This document shows positions 7,376 to 15,400 of a stretch of DNA of 64,000 bases, piece after piece. Within the stretch, counting starts at the first letter, position 1, and every line of letters begins with the position of its first letter. The stretch is from Bradyrhizobium sp. 132. Its GTDB lineage: Bacteria > Pseudomonadota > Alphaproteobacteria > Rhizobiales > Xanthobacteraceae. The stretch lies in NCBI RefSeq assembly GCF_023074185.1, contig NZ_JADPKY010000103.1:181961-245960 (forward strand), given 5' to 3'. Under the pieces are notes generated by a model. The model was not told the origin of the DNA, did not search any database, and was given only the letters and a program-made list of their open reading frames with translations. Both the position numbers and the translations under genes were made by a program.

Positions 7376-7642
7376 CTAACCGAAACGCAGCCGCGAGCGT
7401 TCCTTCGCCTTGTCCGCCTCGACTTCCCGATCGCGCGCCGGCGCATGAGTGTGCAGCGACGTCAGGAGTTTTCGCGCGACCTCCGAGACCTCCGCCACGG
7501 CGCGGTCGAAGGCCGCCTCATTGGCCTGCGACGGCTTATTGAAGCCGGACAGTTTTCGCACGAACTGGATCGCACTGGCGTGGATCTCATCCTCCGTCGC
7601 CGGCGGCTCGAAATTGAACAGCGTCTTGATGTTGCGGCACAT
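7376..7642 (-). CDS. DUF2277 family protein
   Basis: This 88-residue protein begins MCRNIKTLFNFEPPATEDEI, the hallmark of the DUF2277 family, small soluble proteins found in many alphaproteobacteria and actinobacteria. The rest is helical, with the conserved IQFVRKLSGFNKPS and AFDRAVAEVSEVARKLL segments. The function of the family is unknown to me. The N-terminal Cys2-Arg-Asn is strongly conserved in the family. It is divergent from the alpha/beta hydrolase pseudogene. Confidence 0.85.
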   Translation of the reverse strand: MCRNIKTLFNFEPPATEDEIHASAIQFVRKLSGFNKPSQANEAAFDRAVAEVSEVARKLLTSLHTHAPARDREVEADKAKERSRLRFG

Positions 7643-7767
7643 GCAGTCTCTCCTGATGCTTCCCTTGAAGACGATCGACGACAGCGAAATCCTACATCCT
7701 TCCGGACAGTTCTGCTAAGTTCCGCCGCAACGCGGCCGCCGACCATGAGCCGCATGGGGAAATCGAC

Positions 7768-8844
7768 ATGAAAGCTTCTTGCGCGGCGCTGTCAGCCATC
7801 CTGTTGTCCGTCTCGTTGTCGGCCATCTCGACATCCGCATTGGCGGCCGATTATCCCGCGCCGAAGCAGGGCGACTGGATCGCCAGGGATTTCAAATTCC
7901 ACACCGGCGAGACCATGCCGGAGCTGAAGCTGCACTACACCACCGTCGGCGAGCCCTCGGGCCAGCCGGTACTGGTGCTGCACGGCACCGGCGGCTCGGG
8001 CGCGAGCATGCTGTCGCCCGCCTTTGCCGGCGAGCTGTTCGGCGCGGGGCAGCCACTCGATGCCTCCAAATATTACATCATCATCCCCGACAATATCGGC
8101 CATGGCAAATCGTCAAAACCGTCCGACGGAATGAAGACGAGCTTTCCGAAATACGATTACGACGACATGGTCGAGGCGCAGTATCGCCTGGTGACGGAAG
8201 GGCTCGGGGTCAAGCACCTGCGGCTCGTCATCGGTAATTAATTGGGCGGCATGCAGACCTGGATGTGGGGTGAGAAATATCCGAAGGCGATGGACGCGCT
8301 GGTGCCGATGGCCTCGCAGCCGACCGAGATGGCGTCGCGCAACTGGATGCTGCGGCGGATCATGCTCGACACCATCCGCAGCGATCCCGACTACAATGGC
8401 GGCAGCTATACCGGCCAGCCGCGCATGATGAAATACGCGATCGCCGCCTACGGCATCGCGAGCATTGGCGGCACGCTGGCCTATCAATCGCAAGCGCCGA
8501 CGGCAGCCAAGGCCGACAAGATCGTCGACGATCGGCTGGCCATGCCGAACGCGGCAGATGCCAACGACTTCCTCTACCAGTGGGAGTCCTCGCATGACTA
8601 CAATGCCGGCGAGAAGCTGGAGCAGATCGAGGCCTCGCTGCTGCTGATCAATTCTGCCGACGACGAGCGCAACCCGCCCGAGACCGGCATCACGGACTCT
8701 GCGATGAAGCGGGTCAAGAATGGGCGTCTCTACCTGATTCCAGGGAGCACCGAGACGCGCGGCCACGGCACCACGGGCAACGCAAAATTCTACAGCGAGC
8801 AGGTCCGGCAGTTTCTACAAACCGCGCCGCAGCGGACGATGTAG
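7768..8844 (+). pseudogene. Alpha/beta hydrolase of the MetX (homoserine O-acyltransferase-like) group, broken by a stop at the nucleophile serine
   Basis: One continuous reading frame from ATG 7768 (after GGGGAAATCGAC) to the TAG at 8842-8844 is interrupted only by TAA at 8239-8241. Before it are a signal peptide (residues 1-27, ending ALA-ADY), the oxyanion-side LHGTGGSG and SKYYIIIPDNIGHGKSS. The stop falls inside the nucleophile elbow, which reads G-N-stop-L-G-G where G-N/H-S-M/L-G-G is expected, so TAA replaces the catalytic Ser codon (one base from TCA). Downstream the Asp (NSADDERNPPE) and His (RGHGTTG) of the triad are intact. A sequencing error, a recent nonsense mutation and a natural inactive form remain possible. 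A TTG at 8242 is unlikely to restart a useful protein. Confidence 0.8.
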
Positions 8845-9014
8845 GATTGCCAGGCTCGCAGCCATATCGCGATGCATCATATGCGGCGCCTCGACGCCGC
8901 ATACTATTTGAGCATGCAATGCGCTGACAGCTCGGGCTTAATCGCATCAACGATACGAATCGACGCGCGGGACAATCGCGCGCCAATGGCACGACACGCG
9001 ATGAGGAGGATCGC

Positions 9015-9359
9015 ATGCACAGGCTCGTACTGTGCGTTTGGCTGGCGGTGCTGACGAGCGCCGCGTTCGCGTTCGACAACGGGCAATATGATCACGTCCC
9101 GCCCGACGTCCGCGCCTGGTTCAAGAGTGTGATCGCACCGAACGGCGTGCCCTGCTGCGACGTCTCCGACGGCCATCGCACGGAGTACGATGTGCGCAGC
9201 GGCGCCTATTGGGTGCCGATCGAGGGACAATGGATGCAGGTGCCCGAGCGCGCCATCATCCGCGACCGCGGCAATCCGGTCGGCCAGGCCGTGGTGTGGT
9301 ACGTCCACCACCGCGGCGCCATCATCATCAGCTGCTTCGTGCCGGCGGATGCGGTGTAG
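9015..9359 (+). CDS. Exported protein, unknown function
   Basis: This is a 114-residue protein with a strong ribosome binding site (GAGGAGG, 5 bases before the ATG) and a signal peptide (LVLCVWLAVLTSAAFA, cut before FDNG). The mature domain has a vicinal pair GVPCCDVSDGH near residue 46 and a third Cys in IIISCFVP near the end, so a disulfide or metal site is possible. Similar proteins with the CCDxxDGH motif are common in Bradyrhizobium and Rhodopseudomonas and are annotated only as hypothetical, as far as I recall. It is periplasmic. Confidence 0.7.
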   Translation: MHRLVLCVWLAVLTSAAFAFDNGQYDHVPPDVRAWFKSVIAPNGVPCCDVSDGHRTEYDVRSGAYWVPIEGQWMQVPERAIIRDRGNPVGQAVVWYVHHRGAIIISCFVPADAV

Positions 9360-9439
9360 CAGACGGCAGACCCGAATTTCATTGGCTGGAAATGGTCCAA
9401 TCAGATAGTTTGACGCGAAGCTGAAGCGGAGGCACGCCG

Positions 9440-10042
9440 TTGACCGATCTTTGCGCCGAAGACCTTGCCACCATCTATGCCCAGCCGAGCCCGCGCGTGA
9501 TCGCGAAAGCGCGCCCCGCGATCGATACGCACGCGAAGAAATTCATCGAGATGTCGCCGTTCTGCGTGCTCGCGACATCGGGCGTGGACGGCAGCGTCGA
9601 TGCCTCACCACGCGGCGGCGGCGTTGGCTTCGTCCACGTCGCCGGCCCCAACCAGCTGCTGATGCCTGATCGTTCCGGCAACAACCGCATCGACAGTTTT
9701 CGGAACGTCGTCGAGGGCTCGGGCTTCGTGCATCTGTTGTTCTTCGTCCCCGGCATCGACGAGACGCTGCGCGTCGGCGGCCGCGGCACACTGTCCGCCG
9801 ATCCGGACCTGCTCGCCTCGATGGTGGAATTCGGCAAGCCGCCGCGCGCGGTGCTGAACGTCGCCGTCAGCGAAGTCTATTTCCACTGCGGCAAGGCACT
9901 GATGCGCTCGAAGCTGTGGTCATCCGAGAAGGTGCCGCGCTCGGTGATGCCGAGCATCGTCGAGGTGGTCCATGAGCAGACCGGCCTTGGTGAGCCGCAG
10001 AGTCAGGAGATCGTGGAAGAGCTCTACAAGACGCAGTTGTAG
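9440..10042 (+). CDS. Pyridoxamine 5'-phosphate oxidase-fold, FMN-dependent protein (MSMEG_1061-like)
   Basis: This is a 200-residue protein starting with TTG after GCGGAGG. The split-barrel flavin-binding core covers about 35-165: FIEMSPFCVLATSGVDGSVDASPRG is the standard first strand pair and LLMPDRSGNNRIDSFRN the phosphate-binding segment; YFHCGKALMRSKLW is the conserved C-terminal motif of this subfamily. The family binds FMN or F420 and its reactions are mostly unknown; it is not the PdxH enzyme of vitamin B6 synthesis. It is cytosolic. It ends near a hairpin shared with the convergent bfr. Confidence 0.8.
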   Translation: MTDLCAEDLATIYAQPSPRVIAKARPAIDTHAKKFIEMSPFCVLATSGVDGSVDASPRGGGVGFVHVAGPNQLLMPDRSGNNRIDSFRNVVEGSGFVHLLFFVPGIDETLRVGGRGTLSADPDLLASMVEFGKPPRAVLNVAVSEVYFHCGKALMRSKLWSSEKVPRSVMPSIVEVVHEQTGLGEPQSQEIVEELYKTQL

Positions 10043-10065
10043 TTGGCGTCCTAAACTGTCGCCCC

Positions 10066-10093
10066 GGCCTGGTGCGCAATTGCGAACCAGGCC
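10066..10093. terminator. Bidirectional hairpin between convergent genes
   Basis: GGCCTGGT (10066-10073) pairs with ACCAGGCC (10086-10093), and the loop holds the palindrome CGCAATTGCG. It lies between the stops of the PPOX gene and bfr. There is no T run, so termination is only likely by position and structure. Confidence 0.4.
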
Positions 10094-10128
10094 GACACGA
10101 AACCTTGTGGCAGCGCTAACGCGCCAGA

Positions 10129-10617
10129 CTAATGCCCCTCGCCCTCGAGCCCGCCGACGTGCTTCTGGGTGTAGAGTTCGAGGCCGATGCGGCCGATCAA
10201 ATCTAGCTGGGTCTCGAGGAAGTCGATGTGGTGCTCCTCGTCGCTCATCAGCTTCTCGAACAGGTCACGCGTGACGTAGTCCTTGACGCTGTGGCAATAG
10301 GTTGCCGCTTCCTGATAGAGCGCGCGCGCGCTCATCTCGGCGGCGAGATCGCAATCGATGATCTCCTTGACGTTCTGGCCGATGCGCAAGGGATCGAGCA
10401 CCTGCATGTTCGGAAAGCCGTCGAAGAACAGGATGCGCTCGGTGAGCTTGTCGGCGTGCTCCATCTCCTCGATGGACTCCTTGCGCCAGACCTTGGCCAT
10501 GTCCCGCAGCCCCCAATTGTCGAGGAAGCGATAGTGGAGCCAGTACTGGTTGATCGCAGTCAGTTCGTGACGCAGTGCCTTGTTGAGATAGTCGATAACT
10601 TTTGCGTCGCCCTGCAT
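10129..10617 (-). CDS. bfr: Bacterioferritin
   Basis: This 162-residue protein has normal Bfr length. All ferroxidase ligands are present at canonical numbers: Glu18, Glu51, His54, Glu94, Glu127 and His130; Met52 is the axial ligand of the intersubunit haem. It assembles into a 24-mer that oxidises Fe2+ and stores it as a mineral in the cytosol. The gene lies downstream of bfd on the same strand with 132 bases between, and has its own perfect Irr/ICE-type palindrome 43 bases before the ATG, so it can be transcribed separately and induced when iron is sufficient. Confidence 0.95.
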   Translation of the reverse strand: MQGDAKVIDYLNKALRHELTAINQYWLHYRFLDNWGLRDMAKVWRKESIEEMEHADKLTERILFFDGFPNMQVLDPLRIGQNVKEIIDCDLAAEMSARALYQEAATYCHSVKDYVTRDLFEKLMSDEEHHIDFLETQLDLIGRIGLELYTQKHVGGLEGEGH

Positions 10618-10659
10618 GATGCACTCCAGATCTTGCGTCCAAATCGGCTCTGCACCGAA

Positions 10660-10676
10660 TTTAGAATGCTTCTAAA
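10660..10676. promoter_or_regulatory. Irr-type iron control element (ICE) of bfr
   Basis: TTTAGAA-TGC-TTCTAAA is a perfect 7+7 palindrome that matches the rhizobial ICE consensus bound by Irr. It lies 43 bases before the bfr start. Irr represses iron storage genes of this kind when haem is scarce. Confidence 0.75.
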
Positions 10677-10749
10677 TGAGTTTAAGGACGGGGGCAACCG
10701 GCTACGGGGACGCAGCCGGGATAAAGCTCAGCCGAGGTTGCGGAAGTTT

Positions 10750-11022
10750 TCAGCAGGCCGCGAGGGCAAACTGGGCGGGCCCGGCCGTCTCGTCGTTGGC
10801 GGCCACGGTGTGGTTGTGGGGGCAGCCGGAGCAGCAGGACTTGGCACACGGGCCGAGCGCTTCGTCGATGATGGTCTTGATCGTCCGCGCGCAGCGGCCG
10901 CATTCGGCGCTACAGCCGAGACACCCATAAACCTGCTTGGCATGGCGCATGGCGTCGTCGGACTCGGCGACGGCGGCGCGGATGTCGTCATCGCTTAGCA
11001 CGTTACAGGAACAAACGATCAT
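10750..11022 (-). CDS. bfd: Bacterioferritin-associated ferredoxin with an added Cys-rich tail
   Basis: This is a 90-residue protein. Residues 1-57 are the BFD-like [2Fe-2S] domain: Cys4 and Cys6 in VCSCNVLSDDDI, and YGCLGCSAECGRC carrying Cys34, 37, 41 and 44. Bfd docks on Bfr near the haem and passes electrons that release stored iron. The usual protein is about 60-70 residues; here a tail contains Cys59, 63, 64, 67 and 90 with PHNH, enough for another metal site. It precedes bfr in the same direction. Two imperfect ICE-like palindromes lie 78-126 bases upstream. Confidence 0.9.
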   Translation of the reverse strand: MIVCSCNVLSDDDIRAAVAESDDAMRHAKQVYGCLGCSAECGRCARTIKTIIDEALGPCAKSCCSGCPHNHTVAANDETAGPAQFALAAC

Positions 11023-11099
11023 GGAAGCGGCAGGCCCTTCGGTGATGCGCCATCATCGATATTTAAGAGGCCGTCCGGATGCAAAAGGAAAAAGCGGTA

Positions 11100-11116
11100 T
11101 TTGAAGCTATTCCAAA
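11100..11116. promoter_or_regulatory. ICE-like palindrome, distal to bfd (weak)
   Basis: TTTGAAGCTATTCCAAA resembles the ICE (TTTnGAA-N3-TTCnAAA) with changes in one arm. Its centre is 32 bases from the centre of the better site at 11132, close to three helical turns. Confidence 0.4.
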
Positions 11117-11131
11117 CTGGCGCGGAAGCAG

Positions 11132-11148
11132 CCTAGAGCGACTCTAAA
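11132..11148. promoter_or_regulatory. ICE-like palindrome upstream of bfd
   Basis: CCTAGAGCGACTCTAAA reads TTTAGAG-TCG-CTCTAGG on the bfd strand, an ICE with one degenerate arm. It lies 110 bases before the bfd ATG, a plausible Irr site. Confidence 0.5.
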
Positions 11149-11210
11149 ATGGGGTGTTGCGCTGGATCAATTTCGCGACGGACCTAGTCGCCCCCGCCCC
11201 CACCACCATC

Positions 11211-11252
11211 GCCTCCGCCTCCGCCTCCGCCTCCGCCTTCGCCTTCGCCTTC
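11211..11252. repeat. Hexanucleotide tandem repeat
   Basis: Seven tandem six-base units: four of GCCTCC followed by three of GCCTTC, within an intergenic stretch between bfd and the exported Gly/Tyr-rich gene. It lies in the leader of that gene, about 110 bases before the ATG. Confidence 0.85.
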
Positions 11253-11360
11253 GCAATCCCGTCGCCCCTGGCGAGGGTGCCGTTCATTGATCATTCAAAC
11301 GAAGTATGGAACCTTGCCCCTCAAAGAGTTCCCGCGTGTTTGTTCGAAAGGTCCAAGCCA

Positions 11361-11696
11361 ATGAAGAAGTCGCTCCTGGCCATCGCTGCCACCGCTGTGG
11401 CCCTTACCGCCGGTACACCCGCCCATGCGCAGCGCGGCGTTGCTGCGGGCGTGGCGGCCGGAATCATCGGCGGCGCCATTGTTGGGGGCGCATTGGCCTC
11501 CCCGTATAATTACGGACCTGGCCCGGGTTACGGATATGGTCCGGGCTACGGCCCCGGTTACTACCCGCCCCGCTATTACGCGCCGGGTCCTGGCTATGTC
11601 GCCGACGACTATTACGGCAACGGCTGCGTCTGGCAGAAGCAGCGCTTCTGGGACGGTTATGCGTGGCGCGCCCGCCGCGTCAGAGTCTGTGGCTGA
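11361..11696 (+). CDS. Exported Gly/Tyr/Pro-rich protein with a glycine zipper (paralogue 1)
   Basis: This 111-residue protein has a signal peptide (1-23, cut at AHA-QRG), then a glycine-zipper segment (GVAAGVAAGIIGGAIVGGAL) that can insert in or pack against a membrane. A repetitive GPGYGYGPGYGPGYYPPRYY region follows, and a C-terminal CVWQKQRFWDGYAWRARRVRVCG with two Cys. The same plan (zipper, Pro-rich linker, C-W-Q-RQR-WDGYxW-RxVRVC) recurs in the next gene. It is likely to act at the envelope; function unknown. Confidence 0.75.
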   Translation: MKKSLLAIAATAVALTAGTPAHAQRGVAAGVAAGIIGGAIVGGALASPYNYGPGPGYGYGPGYGPGYYPPRYYAPGPGYVADDYYGNGCVWQKQRFWDGYAWRARRVRVCG

Positions 11697-11907
11697 GTCG
11701 CGCCAAGCCGTTTCATTCCGGATGCGCCGTTCATCTCGGGGCCTGAAAAAGACCGCTTTTTCTCGTCACAGCTCCGTGTGCGTTTACCGCGGATTGACCA
11801 TTTGCGCGCTTCCTAGCTGCAAGGCCAATTCCATCAGAGTCTGCGTGAACCTTTGAACCCCGGACGCTCCTAACAAGGTGCGTCCATCTCTCAGGAGAGC
11901 CAAGAGC

Positions 11908-12192
11908 ATGAAGAAGACTTTAGTTGCCGCCCTCGCGGTTGCGACGATCGCCGGTTCGCTGGTGACTGCCACTCCGTCGGCCCAGGCCCGTGAAGGCGTC
12001 GGCGTCGGCATCGCAGCCGGCCTGATCGGCGGCGCCATCGTCGGCGGCGCCATCGCGTCGAGCCGTCCGGCCTATGGCGGTCCGGTATACGTGGCCGAGC
12101 CCGGCCCGCCGCCCCCGCCCTGCTACTGGCAGCGTCAGCGTTATTGGGACGGCTACGGCTGGGCCGTCCGCCCGGTTCGCGTTTGCTACTGA
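11908..12192 (+). CDS. Exported glycine-zipper protein (paralogue 2)
   Basis: This 94-residue protein begins at an ATG 10 bases after AGGAGAG, with a signal peptide cut near AQA-REG, a zipper GVGIAAGLIGGAIVGGAIA, a Pro-rich linker and the C-terminal motif CYWQRQRYWDGYGWAVRPVRVCY. It is clearly related to the preceding gene, from which it differs by lacking the Gly-Tyr repeats. The two lie 211 bases apart and most likely arose by tandem duplication. A strong terminator follows. Confidence 0.75.
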   Translation: MKKTLVAALAVATIAGSLVTATPSAQAREGVGVGIAAGLIGGAIVGGAIASSRPAYGGPVYVAEPGPPPPPCYWQRQRYWDGYGWAVRPVRVCY

Positions 12193-12225
12193 TCTGATCG
12201 CATGGCGCTCATAAGCGCCGCGATC

Positions 12226-12262
12226 AAAGCCCGGCCGAGCATCTCGGCCGGGCTTTTTCTTT
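12226..12262 (+). terminator. Rho-independent terminator
   Basis: AAAGCCCGGCCGAG and CTCGGCCGGGCTTT form a 14-bp stem around CAT, followed by TTCTTT. On the minus strand the stem is followed by GATCG, so it works mainly for the plus-strand exported-protein gene. Confidence 0.9.
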
Positions 12263-12283
12263 GAGCCAGAGGACCGAGACCCG

Positions 12284-13510
12284 CTATCGCGCCGCCTCGA
12301 TCGAGCGCAGCACCTCTTCGCTCGGCCAGCAATCGACCTTGAGGCCTGCGGACTTTTGATAGGCACCAAGCGCGGCGCGCGTCTGCATGCCGGCCTTGCC
12401 GTCGATCTTGTCCTTGTAGAGCCCGACGCGCGTCAGCCCGCGCTGCATGGTCTCGACGTCCTTGGTACGCAATTGCTTCGAGGCCGACCACGGCGTCGCG
12501 AACGGCTGCGGGCTCGTCATGCGGTCGCTGAGATGGCCGACGAACAGCACGTAGAGATCGGAGAAATTGTATTCCTTGATGACGAAGTAGTTCTTCGTGG
12601 TCAGGAAGGACGGGCCGTAGATGCCTTCCGGTTGCAGCAGCGAGGCCGGCTGTGTCTGCTCGGCGGCACTGAGCTTTTGTCCCCGCACCGGCACAAAGCC
12701 TTCGCGCAGCCACTGGCCGATCGGCTTCGTCATCTCGGGCACACCGCTGGTGCAATCGACCTTGGCAGGCGCCTGCACTTCGTAAGCCCAGCGCACGCCG
12801 CTCTGCCAACCCTTGTTGACAAGCTGCTGCGCGGCGGATGCGAGCGCATCCGGCACCGAGTGCCAGATGTCGATGCGGCCGTCACGGTCGAAATGGACGC
12901 CGTGCTTGTAATATTCGGACGGCAGGAATTGCGTGAGGCCCGTGGCGCCGGCCCAGGACGAGCGCATGTCCTTGCGTGTCACAACGCCGTCGCCGAGGAT
13001 TTTCAGCGAGAGGATGAACTCGTTGCGATAGGTGTCCTTGCGGCGGCCGACATAGGCCTGCGTCGCCAGCACGCGCACGAGATCGTAAGGCAGCGTGTAG
13101 CGGCCATAGTCGGTCTCGCGGCCCCAGATCGCCAGCATGACGGTGGCGGGCACGCCGGAGTTTTTCTCGATCTCGGTCAGCGCCGGCCGATATTTTTGCA
13201 GCAGAAGCTGCCCCTCGCCCGCGAGCCGCGCGATCGAGGCTTCCCTGACGTAGTCGCCCGGCACCTGCACGAACTCGGCCTGCGACGGCGCCCCCGTTGC
13301 GGGCCGTCCCGGCAGGATCAGATCGGGCAGCTTGTAGTCAGGCTCGAGCCCGCGCGTCTCTCGCTCGAACGTCGCGCGCGACACGCCGGCGGCCTGCGCT
13401 TCCGGCCAGAGCGAGGCGATGAACTGCGTGAAGGCGGCGTCGGCGGCGCGGGCGGGCGGCAGGCTACAGGTGATGGTGATCACCGCAGCTATGAGCGCCC
13501 GCCGCATCAT
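12284..13510 (-). CDS. Lytic murein transglycosylase, MltB-type, with a peptidoglycan-binding domain
   Basis: This is a 408-residue protein: signal peptide 1-22, SLT_2 catalytic domain about 27-320, PG_binding_1 about 348-405. The catalytic Glu132 is in WGRETDYG, and GATGLTQFLPSEYY is the usual substrate-groove motif. It cleaves the MurNAc-GlcNAc bond of peptidoglycan, giving 1,6-anhydro ends, in the periplasm. No lipobox is present, so it is soluble rather than anchored like E. coli MltB. Two Met codons start the frame. It follows ettA on the same strand with 7 bases between, so the two are probably co-transcribed. Confidence 0.9.
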   Translation of the reverse strand: MMRRALIAAVITITCSLPPARAADAAFTQFIASLWPEAQAAGVSRATFERETRGLEPDYKLPDLILPGRPATGAPSQAEFVQVPGDYVREASIARLAGEGQLLLQKYRPALTEIEKNSGVPATVMLAIWGRETDYGRYTLPYDLVRVLATQAYVGRRKDTYRNEFILSLKILGDGVVTRKDMRSSWAGATGLTQFLPSEYYKHGVHFDRDGRIDIWHSVPDALASAAQQLVNKGWQSGVRWAYEVQAPAKVDCTSGVPEMTKPIGQWLREGFVPVRGQKLSAAEQTQPASLLQPEGIYGPSFLTTKNYFVIKEYNFSDLYVLFVGHLSDRMTSPQPFATPWSASKQLRTKDVETMQRGLTRVGLYKDKIDGKAGMQTRAALGAYQKSAGLKVDCWPSEEVLRSIEAAR

Positions 13511-13517
13511 ACCGAAA

Positions 13518-15167
13518 TCACCGCGTCAGCTTCTTGTACTTCACGCGATGCGGGATGATGCTGTCCTGGCCGAGCCGGCGCATCTTGTCCTTTTCGTAAT
13601 CCTGGAAGTTGCCCTCGAACCATTCGACGTGACTGTCGCCTTCGAAGGCCAGGATGTGGGTCGCGATGCGGTCGAGGAACCAGCGATCATGGCTGATGAT
13701 GACGGCGCAGCCGGCGAAATCCTCCAGGGCTTCTTCGAGCGCGCGCAGCGTGTCGACGTCGAGATCATTGGTCGGTTCGTCGAGCAGCAGCACGTTCGAG
13801 CCGGATTTCAGCATTTTCGCAAGATGCACGCGGTTGCGTTCACCGCCTGAGAGCGCGCCGACCTTCTTCTGCTGATCGGCGCCCTTGAAGTTAAACGAAG
13901 AGCAATAACCGCGTGAATTGACTTCCCTCTTGCCGAGCAGGATCAGTTCATTGCCGCCGGAGATCTCCTCCCACACGTTCTTGCTGCCATCGAGCGCGTC
14001 GCGGGACTGGTCGACGTAACCGAGATGAACGCTCTCGCCGACCGTGATGGTGCCCTTGTCCGGCTCTTCCTGCTTGGTGATCATCCTGAACAGCGTAGTC
14101 TTGCCGGCGCCGTTGGCGCCGATCACGCCGACGATACCGCCGGGCGGCAGCTTGAAAGTGAGATCGTCGATCAGCATGCGATCGCCGAAACCTTTGCTGA
14201 GCCCTTCGAAGTCGACCACGTTCTGACCGAGTCGCTCGGCCACTGGAATCGTGATCTGCGCGGTCTGGGTCTGCTTTTCGCTCGCCTGTTTCAGCAGTTC
14301 GTCATAGCGCTGATAGCGCGCCTTGGATTTGGCCTGGCGGGCTTTCGGCGAGGACGCGATCCATTCCTGCTCGCGGGCCAGCGTCTTCTGATGAGCAGCG
14401 TCCTCGCGGCCCTCCTGCTCGAGCCGCTTCTGCTTCTGCTGCAGCCAGGACGAGTAATTGCCCTCGTAGGGGATGCCCTTGCCGCGATCGAGCTCGAGGA
14501 TCCAACTCGTGACGTTGTCGAGGAAGTAGCGATCATGGGTGACGATCAGGATCGCGCCGGGATAGTTGCGCAAATGCCCTTCCAGCCACGACACGGATTC
14601 TGCGTCGAGATGGTTGGTCGGTTCGTCGAGCAGCAGGAGTTCGGGCTGGTCGAGCAGCAGCTTGCACAGCGCGACGCGGCGGCGCTCGCCGCCGGAGAGT
14701 TTCGAGACCTCGGCATCGTCGGGCGGGCAGCGCAGCGCGTCCATGGCCTGGTCGACCTTGCTGTCGAGATCCCAGAGGCCCTGAGCCTCGATCTCGTCCT
14801 GCAGCTTGGTCATCTCGTCCGCGGTCTCCTCGGAATAATTCATCGCCAGCTCATTGTAGCGATCGAGGATGGCCTTCTGCTTGGCGACGCCCAGCATGAC
14901 GTTCTCGCGCACGCTGAGTGTCGGATCGAGATGCGGCTCCTGTTCGAGATAGCCGACGCGGGCGCCCTGGGCGACCCAGGCCTCGCCGTTGTACTCCTTG
15001 TCGAGGCCGGCCATGATCTTGAGCAGCGTCGACTTGCCCGAGCCGTTGACACCGAGGACGCCGATCTTGGCGTCCGGGTAGAACGACAAATGGATGTTAT
15101 CGAGCACCTTGCGGGTCGGGTAGCTCTTGGTCAGGCCCTGCATAAAGTAGATGAACTGGCGCGCCAT
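13518..15167 (-). CDS. ettA: Energy-dependent translational throttle protein EttA (ABC-F)
   Basis: This 549-residue protein has two ABC domains and no membrane segments. Walker A GVNGSGKS is at 39-46 with its LSGGERRRVALCKLL signature; the second pair is GANGAGKT and LSGGERNRVHLAKML, each followed by LLLDEPTN. The linker between the domains (EQEGREDAAHQKTLAREQEW and following) is the basic P-site interaction motif, and an arm insertion in the first domain marks the EttA branch. EttA binds the ribosomal E site and couples the first elongation step to the ATP/ADP ratio. It starts at ATG 15165-15167. Confidence 0.93.
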   Translation of the reverse strand: MARQFIYFMQGLTKSYPTRKVLDNIHLSFYPDAKIGVLGVNGSGKSTLLKIMAGLDKEYNGEAWVAQGARVGYLEQEPHLDPTLSVRENVMLGVAKQKAILDRYNELAMNYSEETADEMTKLQDEIEAQGLWDLDSKVDQAMDALRCPPDDAEVSKLSGGERRRVALCKLLLDQPELLLLDEPTNHLDAESVSWLEGHLRNYPGAILIVTHDRYFLDNVTSWILELDRGKGIPYEGNYSSWLQQKQKRLEQEGREDAAHQKTLAREQEWIASSPKARQAKSKARYQRYDELLKQASEKQTQTAQITIPVAERLGQNVVDFEGLSKGFGDRMLIDDLTFKLPPGGIVGVIGANGAGKTTLFRMITKQEEPDKGTITVGESVHLGYVDQSRDALDGSKNVWEEISGGNELILLGKREVNSRGYCSSFNFKGADQQKKVGALSGGERNRVHLAKMLKSGSNVLLLDEPTNDLDVDTLRALEEALEDFAGCAVIISHDRWFLDRIATHILAFEGDSHVEWFEGNFQDYEKDKMRRLGQDSIIPHRVKYKKLTR

Positions 15168-15400
15168 CGGTCCCGAAAACCTTCGATTTGAGGAAATTTG
15201 CTTGCCGCCGATGTAGCGATCCCGCCCTCAAAGGGCAATGTTTTCCCTCCGTTCACCACGGATCAATACGGGTCGGACACCATCCGGACCTGGATCCGGA
15301 CAATTGAAACCATCTTTTAATAAATCAGGCCAAAGCTCGGTTTCGCGCGGAAACAGCGCCACCCGCTCAGAAATGAACGGGAGCACAGCGAGACAGCGTC

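Noticed and set aside
8242..8844. A separate gene starting at TTG 8242 after the stop in the hydrolase
   Set aside because: There is no ribosome binding site, and the product would begin in the middle of the nucleophile elbow. It is the second half of the broken gene.
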